Source: Oscillospiraceae bacterium (GTDB taxonomy: Bacteria; Bacillota; Clostridia; Oscillospirales; CAG-382). From it: a stretch of 64,000 bases of DNA. The translations under genes and the position numbers were made by a program. This document shows positions 24,189 through 33,128 of this stretch, piece after piece. The notes below the pieces were generated by a model, which worked only from the letters and a program-made list of their open reading frames with translations, did no database searches and was not told the DNA's origin. The stretch spans positions 42,556 to 106,555 of the forward strand of contig SVTM01000002.1 of assembly GCA_015063785.1 (NCBI GenBank), written 5' to 3'. Numbering within the stretch: the first letter of the stretch is position 1; each line of letters starts with the position of its first letter.

Positions 24189-25292
24189 ATGAAAAGATTG
24201 CTATGCATTGTCGGCGGCATGAACGTAGGCGGTGCCGAAACATTTTTGATGAAGGTGTTCAGGCGCCTTGACAAAACAGAATACTCCATGGATTTTGCCG
24301 TGGCAGAAAAAGGTCGATGTGCCTACGACGATGAAATCGAAAGCCTCGGCGGGAAAATACACAGAATCACACCGAAGAGCGAATCTTTTTCGAAAAACTT
24401 CGGAGAAATCAAAAAGCTCGTACGCGATGAAAAATACGATTACGTTCTTCGCACGTCGCAACATTCTTTGTCTGCCCTCGAACTGTACGCCGCAAAACAG
24501 GGCGGCGCAAAAACGAGAGTGTTCAGATCCAGCAATTCCGACACGGGAGTTGCCGGTAAAAAGAGCGTTATTCTTCATAAGCTGTGCAAATTCATGCCTC
24601 GGCACTTTGCAAACGTACGGATCGCACCGTCAACCGAAGCCGCAGACTTTATGTACGGCAAAGGCAGCGTTGAAAAAGGAAAAGCGCATCTTCTGAACAA
24701 CGGCATCGACACCGATATTTTCAGATACAGCGAGGATGCACGAACATCAATAAGACACGAGTTTTCCATCGAAAACGATCTTGTTTTCGTTCACATCGGC
24801 AGATTTAACTATCAGAAAAACCACAAGTTTCTTTTGGATATCTTCGCCGAAATAGTAAAACTCAGACCTTGTGCAAAACTTCTGCTTGTAGGCAAAGGCG
24901 AACTTGAAGAAGAAATCCGAACCACAATAGACAAACTCGGTCTTTCAAACAATGTTATAATCACAGGTGTGCGCTCTGACGTTCCTGCAATCCTTTCTGC
25001 CTCAGACGCTTTTATTATGCCATCTTTCTTTGAAGGTATGCCCAACACCATTATCGAAGCACAGGCAACAGGGCTTCCCTGCATCATTTCGGATTCGATA
25101 ACCAAAGAAGCAAATATTACGGGGCTTGTGAAATACCTTCCCCTTTCAATTTCTGCCGAGCAATGGGCAAACGAGTGCCTTGCTGCGGTAGCAAGTGAAA
25201 GAAAAGACACAAAATCAGCGTTTATTAAAAACAAGTACGACATTCAAAGTGTTACTGATGATTTTGTCAACCTAATTTTTGATTTCAAATAA
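24189..25292 (+). CDS. family 4 glycosyltransferase
   Basis: 367 aa. N-terminal CIVGGMNVGGAETFLMKVFRRL is the acceptor-side loop of GT4 enzymes; C-terminal FVHIGRFNYQKNHKFLLDIF, LLLVGKGELEEEI, VIITGVRSDVPAILSASDAFIMPSFFEGMPNTIIEAQATG gives the donor site. It resembles EpsF/CapM-type transferases. Starts 2 nt after the epimerase-like gene. Confidence 0.92.
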   Translation: MKRLLCIVGGMNVGGAETFLMKVFRRLDKTEYSMDFAVAEKGRCAYDDEIESLGGKIHRITPKSESFSKNFGEIKKLVRDEKYDYVLRTSQHSLSALELYAAKQGGAKTRVFRSSNSDTGVAGKKSVILHKLCKFMPRHFANVRIAPSTEAADFMYGKGSVEKGKAHLLNNGIDTDIFRYSEDARTSIRHEFSIENDLVFVHIGRFNYQKNHKFLLDIFAEIVKLRPCAKLLLVGKGELEEEIRTTIDKLGLSNNVIITGVRSDVPAILSASDAFIMPSFFEGMPNTIIEAQATGLPCIISDSITKEANITGLVKYLPLSISAEQWANECLAAVASERKDTKSAFIKNKYDIQSVTDDFVNLIFDFK

Positions 25293-25322
25293 TCAAGTAA
25301 TAGAAAAATAAAGGAGATATAA

Positions 25323-26429
25323 ATGGCTGCTTATATAGGCTATTTGCTTTTAGCCGGATTGCAAATCCCTCTATTCAGAAGCAAAAATAATATAGAAAAC
25401 AATCATTTTAATAAAAAAGCATATTTACGCTTGTGTTGCTTAGAATTGATTATATTGGCAGGAGTTCGAGGATATACAATCGGTGCCGACACAGCAGTAT
25501 ATTTGGACGCATTAGATTATTATAACGGTTTGTCATTACGGGAAGTATTTACAGCTGAATTGGTTTGGATGTTTGATTTCGAATGGGGATATTTCACCTT
25601 AACGAAACTGTGTGCTTGGGCAAAAATGGGAAAAACCGTATTTTTATTTGTTATTGCTATCATAATATACGTTCCTATTTTTGTGAGCATAAAAAAATAT
25701 TCGGCAATACCCTATATCAGTATTCTGTGTTATTTTGCATTTGGAATGTTTTCATACAGTTTAGGCATATTCAGGCAGATGATTGCTATATCCATTCTAC
25801 TTTGCGGTTGGAATTATATTGTAGAGCGCAAATTTTGGAGATATGCTGCCTTAGTTGGCGTAGCGACACTATTTCATACAACTGCAGTATTAGCAATATT
25901 GCTATATGCATTATACGGTATCAAATGGGAACGTGTAATATGGTTTGTATTGGGTTTGGAGTTTGTTCTGCTGTTATACGGAAGAAATATTATAGATTTG
26001 ATAATCTATTTATTCCCACAGTATGCCGGATACATTGGTAGCGAATTTGATTTGCAAGGCGGATCATATGCAATGCTTATATTGCTGAATATAATTCTGT
26101 TCACAAGTGCTCACTTCAGTGATAAGGACAACACACAGGAACGAATGACAATTTGCGCGTTGACTCTCGCTGTTTTGTTGCAAACAATTGGCTATTCGAT
26201 GGGAATTTTCGGCAGAGTCGTCCCATATTTTTCAATTTATACTATGTTTGCAATCCCTAATATTGTTGAAAAGTCTAATGAGAAATGGAAAAACTTGGTG
26301 ACATTGACAATGGTGCTGATTTTGTTTGCCCTAGTTTATTTGCAATTCAACGACAATGAATATGTAACACCATACTATACAATCTTTAGAAATAATCAGT
26401 TAGAATTCCTAAGAAAGATGGTATACTAA
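25323..26429 (+). CDS. EpsG/Wzy-like polysaccharide polymerase
   Basis: 368 aa with about ten membrane segments. RGYTIGADTAVYLDAL and GIFRQMIAISILLCGWNYIVERKFWRYAALVGVATLFHTTAVLAI are the EpsG-family hallmarks (an FRQ...A motif and FH in a membrane region). Such proteins polymerise lipid-linked repeat units outside the membrane. AAAGGAG lies 7 nt before the ATG. Its base composition is clearly more A+T-rich than the genes on both sides, with many TTA, ATA and TAT codons, which suggests separate acquisition, as is frequent for polymerase genes. Confidence 0.85.
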   Translation: MAAYIGYLLLAGLQIPLFRSKNNIENNHFNKKAYLRLCCLELIILAGVRGYTIGADTAVYLDALDYYNGLSLREVFTAELVWMFDFEWGYFTLTKLCAWAKMGKTVFLFVIAIIIYVPIFVSIKKYSAIPYISILCYFAFGMFSYSLGIFRQMIAISILLCGWNYIVERKFWRYAALVGVATLFHTTAVLAILLYALYGIKWERVIWFVLGLEFVLLLYGRNIIDLIIYLFPQYAGYIGSEFDLQGGSYAMLILLNIILFTSAHFSDKDNTQERMTICALTLAVLLQTIGYSMGIFGRVVPYFSIYTMFAIPNIVEKSNEKWKNLVTLTMVLILFALVYLQFNDNEYVTPYYTIFRNNQLEFLRKMVY

Positions 26430-26430
26430 T

Positions 26431-27357
26431 ATGTTCAAAAAGGTCAAAAAAATATACAAGTATGTAGTCGACAAAAACTACCGCAACATCATTGATCTGA
26501 ACCGAGGAAAATATGATAATCTCTCTGACGAAGAATATATAAAGCTTGCTTTTAAAATAAAAATGGGTAAAGATGTTAATCTGAAAAATCCCAAAAGCTT
26601 CAGCGAAAAGCTTCAATGGCTGAAACTTTTTGACCACAAGCCCGAATACGTGCCTATGGTCGACAAATACGAAGTTAAAAAAATCGTAGCAGACAAGATC
26701 GGCGAAGAATACATTATTCCAACGCTCGGCGTCTGGGACAGCTTTGACGAAATCGACTTTTCTGCTCTCCCCGATAAATTCGTCTTGAAGTGTACACACG
26801 ATTCGGGCGGCATATCTTTTTGCCGTAACAAAGCGGAATTTGATTTTGAGGCTGCAAGAAAAAAGATAGAAAAAAGCCTTAAGAGGGACTACTTTCTCAA
26901 TGGTCGCGAATGGCCTTACAAAAACGTTAAGCGCAGGATTATTGCCGAAGCTTTTATGGAAGATGCATCCGGTCCGGATCTTAACGATTACAAGTTTTAT
27001 TGCTTCAACGGTGAACCGAAATTTTTGTATCTTTCTCAGGGGCTTTCGGATCATAGCACCGCAAGCATCAGTTATCTGAATCTTGACTGGACCATAGCAC
27101 CCTTTAAGAGAACCGACTACAAGCCTTTTGAAACACTTCCCAAAAGTCCCAAAAACTACGATACCATGCTTGAATACTGCAGAGTATTGTCAAAAGATAT
27201 ACCGTTTTTAAGAGTTGATTTTTATGAAATCAATGAAAAACTCTATTTTGGCGAACTGACCTTCTTTCCCGGATCTGGATTTACAAAATTCGATCCCGAT
27301 GAATGGGACGAAAAGATCGGCGAATGGCTGATTTTGCCCGAACAAAAACACGAATAA
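26431..27357 (+). CDS. TupA-like ATP-grasp polysaccharide protein
   Basis: 308 aa. Blocks NPKSFSEKLQWLKLFDHKPEYVPMVDKYEVKKIV, FVLKCTHDSGG, RRIIAEAFMEDASGPDLNDYKFYCFNGEPKF and FLRVDFYEINEKLYFGELTFFPGSGF define the TupA-like ATP-grasp family of teichuronopeptide and capsule loci. ATP-grasp enzymes form amide or ester bonds using ATP; in TupA-type systems an amino acid is thought to be joined to a uronate. That would fit the uronic-acid genes here, but is inference. One nt separates it from the polymerase gene; it has typical local composition. Confidence 0.87.
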   Translation: MFKKVKKIYKYVVDKNYRNIIDLNRGKYDNLSDEEYIKLAFKIKMGKDVNLKNPKSFSEKLQWLKLFDHKPEYVPMVDKYEVKKIVADKIGEEYIIPTLGVWDSFDEIDFSALPDKFVLKCTHDSGGISFCRNKAEFDFEAARKKIEKSLKRDYFLNGREWPYKNVKRRIIAEAFMEDASGPDLNDYKFYCFNGEPKFLYLSQGLSDHSTASISYLNLDWTIAPFKRTDYKPFETLPKSPKNYDTMLEYCRVLSKDIPFLRVDFYEINEKLYFGELTFFPGSGFTKFDPDEWDEKIGEWLILPEQKHE

Positions 27358-27386
27358 TATCACCTTTTAAAATAGGAAACTTTACA

Positions 27387-28856
27387 ATGCAGAACGATCT
27401 CAACAAAAAAATTGTTAATGCTTCGAAATGGTCAAGCATCACAGAGATCATTGCGAGGCTGATATCGCCTGTTGTCAATATATTTTTGGCACGCCTTTTG
27501 GCGCCTGAAGAATTCGGTATTGTGGCAACCATCACCATGGTCATCACCTTTGCCGAAATTTTCACCGACGCAGGTTTTCAAAAATATCTGATACAGCACG
27601 AGTTTAAGGACGAAAACGAGCTTGACAAAAACACCAACGTCGCCTTTTTGACAAATTTGGGTCTATCGCTCGTTATATGTGCCCTGATCTTCTTTTTCCG
27701 TGACAAAATAGCAACAGCAGTTGGCAGTCCCGGACTTGGAGATTCCATAAGCATTTCCTCTGTGCTAATAATCATAGCGGCGTTTTCGAGTATTCAGATG
27801 GCGCGCTTTAAAAGAGCTTTTGATTTCAAAACTCTCTTTTATGCGCGTGCAGGAGCATCTCTTATTCCCCTTCTCGTCACAATACCTCTTGCAATCGTCA
27901 TGCGCAACTACTGGGCTCTGCTTATCGGAAACTTTACAAGTCAGCTTTTCACAGCTGTAATACTTACGATAAAGTCCAAATGGAAGCCGTCTTTTTATTT
28001 TAGATTACATATCCTTAAAGAAATGTTTTCGTTCAGCGCGTGGACTCTGCTTGAAAGTATTTCAATCTGGCTTACAAGCAATATCGGCATATTTATCGTA
28101 GGAAACACCCTTAACGAATACTATCTGGGCATTTACAAAACGTCTATGTCCACAGTAAACTCCTACATGGCAATAATCACGGCGGCACTGACGCCGGTTC
28201 TGTTCTCGGCACTGTCGAGATATCAGAACGACAATGACGGCTTTAAAAAGACTTATTACGGTTTCCAAAAGCTCACAGCAACACTCATATTCCCCATGGG
28301 TGTCGGCATTTTTCTATATAGAGATCTCGTCACGGCGATACTTCTCGGCGAACAATGGAAAGAAGCAGCAGGTTTTGTGGGACTTTGGGGTCTGACCAGC
28401 TCTTTCACCATCGTTTTCTCACATTTTTCAAGCGAAGTATATAGAAGCAAGGGAAAGCCAAAAATATCTTTGTTTGCCCAGCTTTTGCATCTTGCATTCG
28501 TTATACCAGCCCTTATTATCAGCACAAATTACAGTTTCACCACACTTTACACCGTAAGATCGCTCGTTCGCATACAAGCAATATTAACAGCAATAATAAT
28601 TATGCGCGCGATTTTTAAATTCAAAATACTTGACGTTTTCAAAAACGTCCTGCCGATGATCATATCTTCGGCAATAATGGGAGCGTGCGGATACGGACTT
28701 CAGATGGTAAGCCAAAACATCGTTTGGCAGATAATCTCCGTGATAATATGCGTGATCATATACTTCGCGGTGCTTTTGGTTTGTTTTCCATCCACAAGAA
28801 GAGAACTTCTTAAAAATCCGCAAGTAAGCAAATATTTGAAAAGATTTCAAAAATAA
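27387..28856 (+). CDS. Wzx-type lipopolysaccharide/oligosaccharide flippase
   Basis: 489 aa; ATG at 27387. About 12-14 membrane helices of the MOP/MATE-like exporter superfamily: WSSITEIIARLISPVVNIFLARLLAPEEFGIVA, ITFAEIFTDAGFQKYLIQ, and FSFSAWTLLESISIWLTSNIGIFIVGNTL. It moves undecaprenyl-linked repeat units across the membrane for the EpsG-like polymerase. Ribosome binding site is weak (AGGAAA). Confidence 0.92.
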   Translation: MQNDLNKKIVNASKWSSITEIIARLISPVVNIFLARLLAPEEFGIVATITMVITFAEIFTDAGFQKYLIQHEFKDENELDKNTNVAFLTNLGLSLVICALIFFFRDKIATAVGSPGLGDSISISSVLIIIAAFSSIQMARFKRAFDFKTLFYARAGASLIPLLVTIPLAIVMRNYWALLIGNFTSQLFTAVILTIKSKWKPSFYFRLHILKEMFSFSAWTLLESISIWLTSNIGIFIVGNTLNEYYLGIYKTSMSTVNSYMAIITAALTPVLFSALSRYQNDNDGFKKTYYGFQKLTATLIFPMGVGIFLYRDLVTAILLGEQWKEAAGFVGLWGLTSSFTIVFSHFSSEVYRSKGKPKISLFAQLLHLAFVIPALIISTNYSFTTLYTVRSLVRIQAILTAIIIMRAIFKFKILDVFKNVLPMIISSAIMGACGYGLQMVSQNIVWQIISVIICVIIYFAVLLVCFPSTRRELLKNPQVSKYLKRFQK

Positions 28857-28873
28857 ACAAGAAAGGTATACCA

Positions 28874-30049
28874 ATGAGAGCACAGAAAGCATTTGAAGAG
28901 CAATACGGCAAGCAGCCGGAACACACAGCCTTTACCCCATACAGAATCTGCCCCATTGGCGCACACAGCGACCATCAGCTGGGCAAGATCACCGGTTTTG
29001 CCATAGACAAAGGTATCCATATCGCATATTCGGCGACCCCCAACGGTGTTGTGGAAATATCGTCGCTCCAGTTTGAAAAACGAGCTCAATGGCATGTTGT
29101 TTCGACCCCTGCAACTAAGGCAGGTGACTGGGCGGATCACTTGAGAGGTGCTACCATTTCTCTCAACGAAAGATATCCTCTTCGCGTAGGTCTTTGTGCT
29201 GTTGTGGACGGAGAGTTGCCGATCGGAGGTCTTTCGTCGTCTGCCGCAGTTATAATCACCTTCGTCACTGCACTCGCCAAGCTCAACGGCATAGTTCTTA
29301 CCGAACCCGAGCTTATCACTATTTCAAAAGAGGCAGAAAACAAATACGTTGGCGTATCGTGCGGAAAGCTCGATCAAAGTTGTGAGATATACTGCAAGAA
29401 AGACCACCTTCTTTACATGGATCTTCTTGACGACAGTCTTGAACTTATTCCCAAGCCATCCAACATGAAAAATCATGCAATTGCAATATTCTTCTCGGGT
29501 GTCGAGCGTACTCTCACAGGCTCCAAATTCAACATGCGTGTCGACGAATGCCGCAGTGCTGCCTATGCCCTGAAAGCATACGCAGGTATGGAATACGGCA
29601 AATTCGACGAAACACATCTGCGTGATGTTCCGCGCGAAGTATACGACAAATACAAGGACAAACTTCCCGAAACCTGGCGCTTGCGCGCTGAGCATTGGTA
29701 TACCGAATTTGAACGTGTCGAAAAAGGCGCGCAAGCTTGGAGACGTGGAGATATCGAAGAATTTGGCAGACTATCATTTGAAAGCGGTTACTCATCAATA
29801 TACAATTGGGAAACAGGATCTCCGGAGCTTAAAAAAATGTACGAAATCATGCGTGCGACCGACGGAATCTACGGCGGAAGGTTTTCGGGTGCAGGATTTA
29901 AGGGTTGCTGTATGGCGCTTATTGACCCTACCTTTGAAGAAAGCATCAAAAGAAAGATGACCGACGAATACACAGCCGCATTTCCTGCTCTTAAAGAAAA
30001 ATTTTCAATTCACATCTGCCACAGCGCAGACGGAGTGAAGTTGTCATAA
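28874..30049 (+). CDS. galacturonokinase-like GHMP sugar kinase
   Basis: 391 aa with AAAGG before the ATG. GHMP kinase: PYRICPIGAHSDHQLG at 22-37 replaces the galactokinase signature (GEH-D-Y becomes GAHSDH), GGLSSSAAV at 118-126 is the phosphate loop, and GRFSGAGFKGCCMALID the third motif. The altered sugar-binding motif YRICP(I/L)GAH-DHQ matches what I recall of plant galacturonic acid kinase. Such enzymes make galacturonate 1-phosphate from ATP. The next two genes, a nucleotidyltransferase and a UDP-GlcA 4-epimerase, complete a route to UDP-galacturonate and UDP-glucuronate. Plain galactokinase remains the alternative. Confidence 0.8.
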   Translation: MRAQKAFEEQYGKQPEHTAFTPYRICPIGAHSDHQLGKITGFAIDKGIHIAYSATPNGVVEISSLQFEKRAQWHVVSTPATKAGDWADHLRGATISLNERYPLRVGLCAVVDGELPIGGLSSSAAVIITFVTALAKLNGIVLTEPELITISKEAENKYVGVSCGKLDQSCEIYCKKDHLLYMDLLDDSLELIPKPSNMKNHAIAIFFSGVERTLTGSKFNMRVDECRSAAYALKAYAGMEYGKFDETHLRDVPREVYDKYKDKLPETWRLRAEHWYTEFERVEKGAQAWRRGDIEEFGRLSFESGYSSIYNWETGSPELKKMYEIMRATDGIYGGRFSGAGFKGCCMALIDPTFEESIKRKMTDEYTAAFPALKEKFSIHICHSADGVKLS

Positions 30050-30071
30050 GTTATAAATCGGAGAACAAGCT

Positions 30072-30806
30072 ATGAAATGTCTGATACTTGCCGCAGGATA
30101 CGCCACAAGGCTGTATCCGCTGACAGAAAACTTTCCCAAGCCCCTTTTGAAGGTGCAGCACAAAACCATACTCGACTGGCTGATTGATGATATCGACGCC
30201 GCAGGGAAAATTGATGAATATATCGTTATTTCAAATCACAAATATGCCCACCATTTTGACGATTGGGCTAAAACAAAAACACAAAAAATCACCGTTGTCG
30301 ATGACGGAACCGAATCGAACGAAACAAGGCTCGGCGCTGTCAAGGACATTCAGTTTGCTATAGAAAAACTTTCACTTGATGATGATATGCTGGTTATTGC
30401 AGGTGACAATCTTCTCGACTTCAGTCTGACAACATTTGTGGATTATGCAATCAAAAAACAGACAAGTTGCATCATGCGTTATTACGAGGCAGACGAAAAG
30501 CGTCTGCTTAAATGCGGAGTGGTAACAATCGACGACAACGATCTTATTCTTGAAATGACCGAAAAGTCACCTACCCCTGCCACTCATTGGTGTACCCCTC
30601 CTTTTTATTATTACACAAAGGCAGATGCAAAGCTTGTGAAAGATGGCATAGCCTCGGGGTGCGGCACAGACGCCCCCGGAAGCTACATTGCATGGCTGTG
30701 CACAAAAACCGCCGTGCACGCCATGGAGATGCCGGGCCATAGATACGACATCGGAACCCTTGAAAGTTACGAAAAAGTGCAAAAGGAGTACAAAGGAATA
30801 TGCTGA
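30072..30806 (+). CDS. sugar-1-phosphate nucleotidyltransferase
   Basis: 244 aa. LILAAGYATRLYPLTENFPKPLLKV is the classic nucleotide-binding signature of NDP-sugar pyrophosphorylases (GxGTRLxPLT with YATRL); MLVIAGDNLLDFSL carries the metal-binding Asp; GHRYDIGTLESYEKVQ ends the catalytic part. It is single-domain and shorter than RmlA. Between the uronokinase-like and epimerase genes (7-nt overlap with the latter), it most likely activates the uronate 1-phosphate with UTP. Nucleotide and sugar are inferred from context. Confidence 0.87.
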   Translation: MKCLILAAGYATRLYPLTENFPKPLLKVQHKTILDWLIDDIDAAGKIDEYIVISNHKYAHHFDDWAKTKTQKITVVDDGTESNETRLGAVKDIQFAIEKLSLDDDMLVIAGDNLLDFSLTTFVDYAIKKQTSCIMRYYEADEKRLLKCGVVTIDDNDLILEMTEKSPTPATHWCTPPFYYYTKADAKLVKDGIASGCGTDAPGSYIAWLCTKTAVHAMEMPGHRYDIGTLESYEKVQKEYKGIC

Positions 30807-31873
30807 CTCCAAATGTAGACCTTAAAAATAAAACAGTTCTTGTCACAGGTGCGGCTGGATTCATAGGTGCAAACCTCGTTTGCGAACTACTTGACACTAT
30901 AGATGCCATAACTATCGTAGGCGTTGACAACATGAACGACTACTACGACGTGTCGATAAAAGACTATCGCCTTTCTGAGATAGAAAATAAAGCTCAAGAA
31001 AAAAGCGATTCAAAATGGATCTTTGTAAAAGGAAATATTGCCGACAAAGTTCTTATTGAAAAACTATTTACAGAATACTCATTTTCCGTCGTCCTTAACC
31101 TTGCCGCACAGGCTGGTGTGAGATATTCTATCACCAACCCCGACGTATATATCGAAAGCAACATAATCGGTTTTTACAACATTCTCGAAGCCTGCCGAAA
31201 GCATCCGGTTGAGCATCTCGTATACGCATCAAGCTCATCCGTCTATGGCACAAACAAGAAGATCCCCTACTCCACCGATGACAAAGTGGATAATCCGGTA
31301 TCACTTTATGCAGCTACCAAAAAATCAAACGAGCTTATGGCCCACGCATATTCAAAGCTTTACAATATCCCCTCTACAGGACTTCGGTTTTTCACTGTTT
31401 ACGGACCTGCGGGTCGCCCTGACATGGCGTATTTCAGCTTTACAAACAAGCTGATCAAGGGTGAAAAAATCAGTATTTTTAATTACGGAAACTGCAAACG
31501 CGATTTCACCTATGTTGACGATATAGTAACAGGCATCAAACATGTATTGCAGAATGCGCCCGAAAAGCAAAACGGAGAAGACGGGCTCCCCATACCACCA
31601 TACAGAGTTTACAACATTGGCAACAACTCTCCCGAAAACCTGCTTGATTTTGTCAGAATTCTCTGCGAAGAGCTGACAGATGCAGGTATTCTTCCCAAAG
31701 ACTATGATTTTGACAGTCATATGGAGCTTGTACCCATGCAGGCAGGCGACGTTCCGATAACATACGCAGATACCTCTGCTCTTGAACGCGACTTTGGTTT
31801 CAAGCCATCCACAAGCCTGCGCGACGGACTTTCAAATTTTGCAAAGTGGTATCACGATTTTTATCAGAAATAA
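30800..31873 (+). CDS. UDP-glucuronate 4-epimerase-like protein
   Basis: 357 aa, AAAGGAAT before the ATG. Extended SDR: TGAAGFIG (16-23), VGVDNMNDYYDVSIKDYRL, LAAQAGVRYSITNPDVYIESN, YASSSSVYG, SLYAATKKSNE (Tyr and Lys), LRFFTVYGPAGRPDMAYF. The NDYYD...RL and AGRPDMA blocks distinguish UDP-GlcA 4-epimerases (Cap1J/LpsL/GAE type) from GalE. It interconverts UDP-glucuronate and UDP-galacturonate in the cytoplasm. Confidence 0.9.
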   Translation: MLTPNVDLKNKTVLVTGAAGFIGANLVCELLDTIDAITIVGVDNMNDYYDVSIKDYRLSEIENKAQEKSDSKWIFVKGNIADKVLIEKLFTEYSFSVVLNLAAQAGVRYSITNPDVYIESNIIGFYNILEACRKHPVEHLVYASSSSVYGTNKKIPYSTDDKVDNPVSLYAATKKSNELMAHAYSKLYNIPSTGLRFFTVYGPAGRPDMAYFSFTNKLIKGEKISIFNYGNCKRDFTYVDDIVTGIKHVLQNAPEKQNGEDGLPIPPYRVYNIGNNSPENLLDFVRILCEELTDAGILPKDYDFDSHMELVPMQAGDVPITYADTSALERDFGFKPSTSLRDGLSNFAKWYHDFYQK

Positions 31874-31889
31874 AAAACAGAGGTAACAA

Positions 31890-33050
31890 ATGAAGCACAT
31901 ATCCGAAATAATGTTTTCCATCATAACGAACGAGATCTTCTCCCCTGTGGAAAAGGTCTCTTCGCTCACGCTTTCGGATGAGCAGGCTCAAAAGCTTTAT
32001 GCTCTTTCAAAAAAGCATGATGTTACTCATATTATCGGACAGTTTTTGCTTAAAAACAATATTCCTCTTTCCGCTGAAGCAAAAAAAGCCTTCGAAAAAT
32101 ACACATTTACTTCTTTAAGATATTTTGAAAACCTCAATTACGAGCTATCGGCACTTGTTGAATTTCTTGAAGAAGAAAAAACTCCGTATATTCCGCTGAA
32201 AGGATCTTCTGTTATACGAGATCTGTATCCTCAACCGTGGTTGCGATCTAGCAGAGACATAGATATTCTCGTGCCCGAAAACGATACGGAAAGAATTGTA
32301 AAAAAGCTGATTGATGAGCGTGGATATACAAAACAAAGAGAAAACACCCATGACATTTCTCTCAAATCCCCTTCCGGCGTAAACGTAGAGATCCACTTCA
32401 CCCTGGTTGAAGACGGCATTGCAAAGGAATCGTCGGCTATACTCTCATCTGTGTGGGAAAGCTCAGCTTCGACAGATAAAAACTACCTGCGCAAAATGAG
32501 CGATGAAATGTACTATTATTATCACATCGCACACATGGCAAAGCATTTTGAAGAAGGCGGATGCGGAGTACGCCCATTTATCGATCTTCTGCTTCTTGAT
32601 TTACAGGCGGATGCCGATGCGCAAAAGCGCAACGAGCTTCTTGAAAAAGGCGGTCTTCTCACCTTTGCAAAAGCATCGCGCAAGCTTGCCCATGTATGGT
32701 TTTGCGGTGCCGAAAAAGACGAAATCACCTCACAGATGGAAGAATATATTCTGCGCGGAGGATCTTTTGGAACTAATGTCAACCGTGTTAACGTTCAACA
32801 ACAAAAAAAGGGTGGAAAACTGTACTACGCCTTTGCAAAGGTGTTCACACCTTACGAAAAACTGAAGCATTATTATCCCATTCTTAAAAAGCACAAGTGG
32901 CTCATGCCCTTTATGCAGGTACGCAGATGGTTCAAGCTGATATTCTGCGGTCATTTGGGACGCACCACTGCCGAAATGAAATATAGTATGAACATCGCAA
33001 AAGACGATGCAAAAGCCATGGAGATTTTTTTGAAAAATATCGGACTATAG
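31890..33050 (+). CDS. NTP_transf_5-type nucleotidyltransferase-fold protein
   Basis: 386 aa. TPYIPLKGSSVIRDLYPQPWLRSSRDIDILVPE is the nucleotidyltransferase core (GxS...RxxxDxDxLV) of the uncharacterised NTP_transf_5 group, followed by VNVEIHFTL and a helical C-terminal half (YYYHIAHMAKHFEEGGCGVRPFIDL). Homologues often lie beside PqqD-like, HprK-like and S24/S26 genes, including in lasso-peptide clusters. In this genome those partners are about 27 kb away at 3647-5124. Ends the EPS gene run. Function unknown. Confidence 0.85.
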   Translation: MKHISEIMFSIITNEIFSPVEKVSSLTLSDEQAQKLYALSKKHDVTHIIGQFLLKNNIPLSAEAKKAFEKYTFTSLRYFENLNYELSALVEFLEEEKTPYIPLKGSSVIRDLYPQPWLRSSRDIDILVPENDTERIVKKLIDERGYTKQRENTHDISLKSPSGVNVEIHFTLVEDGIAKESSAILSSVWESSASTDKNYLRKMSDEMYYYYHIAHMAKHFEEGGCGVRPFIDLLLLDLQADADAQKRNELLEKGGLLTFAKASRKLAHVWFCGAEKDEITSQMEEYILRGGSFGTNVNRVNVQQQKKGGKLYYAFAKVFTPYEKLKHYYPILKKHKWLMPFMQVRRWFKLIFCGHLGRTTAEMKYSMNIAKDDAKAMEIFLKNIGL

Positions 33051-33128
33051 TTTTGTGTTTTTCTGATATAATCCAAGAAAAAGAATACTATCTTTGCTAT
33101 AATAAAGCAAAAAATCAAGGAGAACACT

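Noticed and set aside
28874..30049. Ordinary Leloir galactokinase
   Set aside because: Not excluded, but the GEHxDY signature is changed to GAHSDH and the neighbours are uronate-type nucleotide-sugar enzymes rather than galT/galE.
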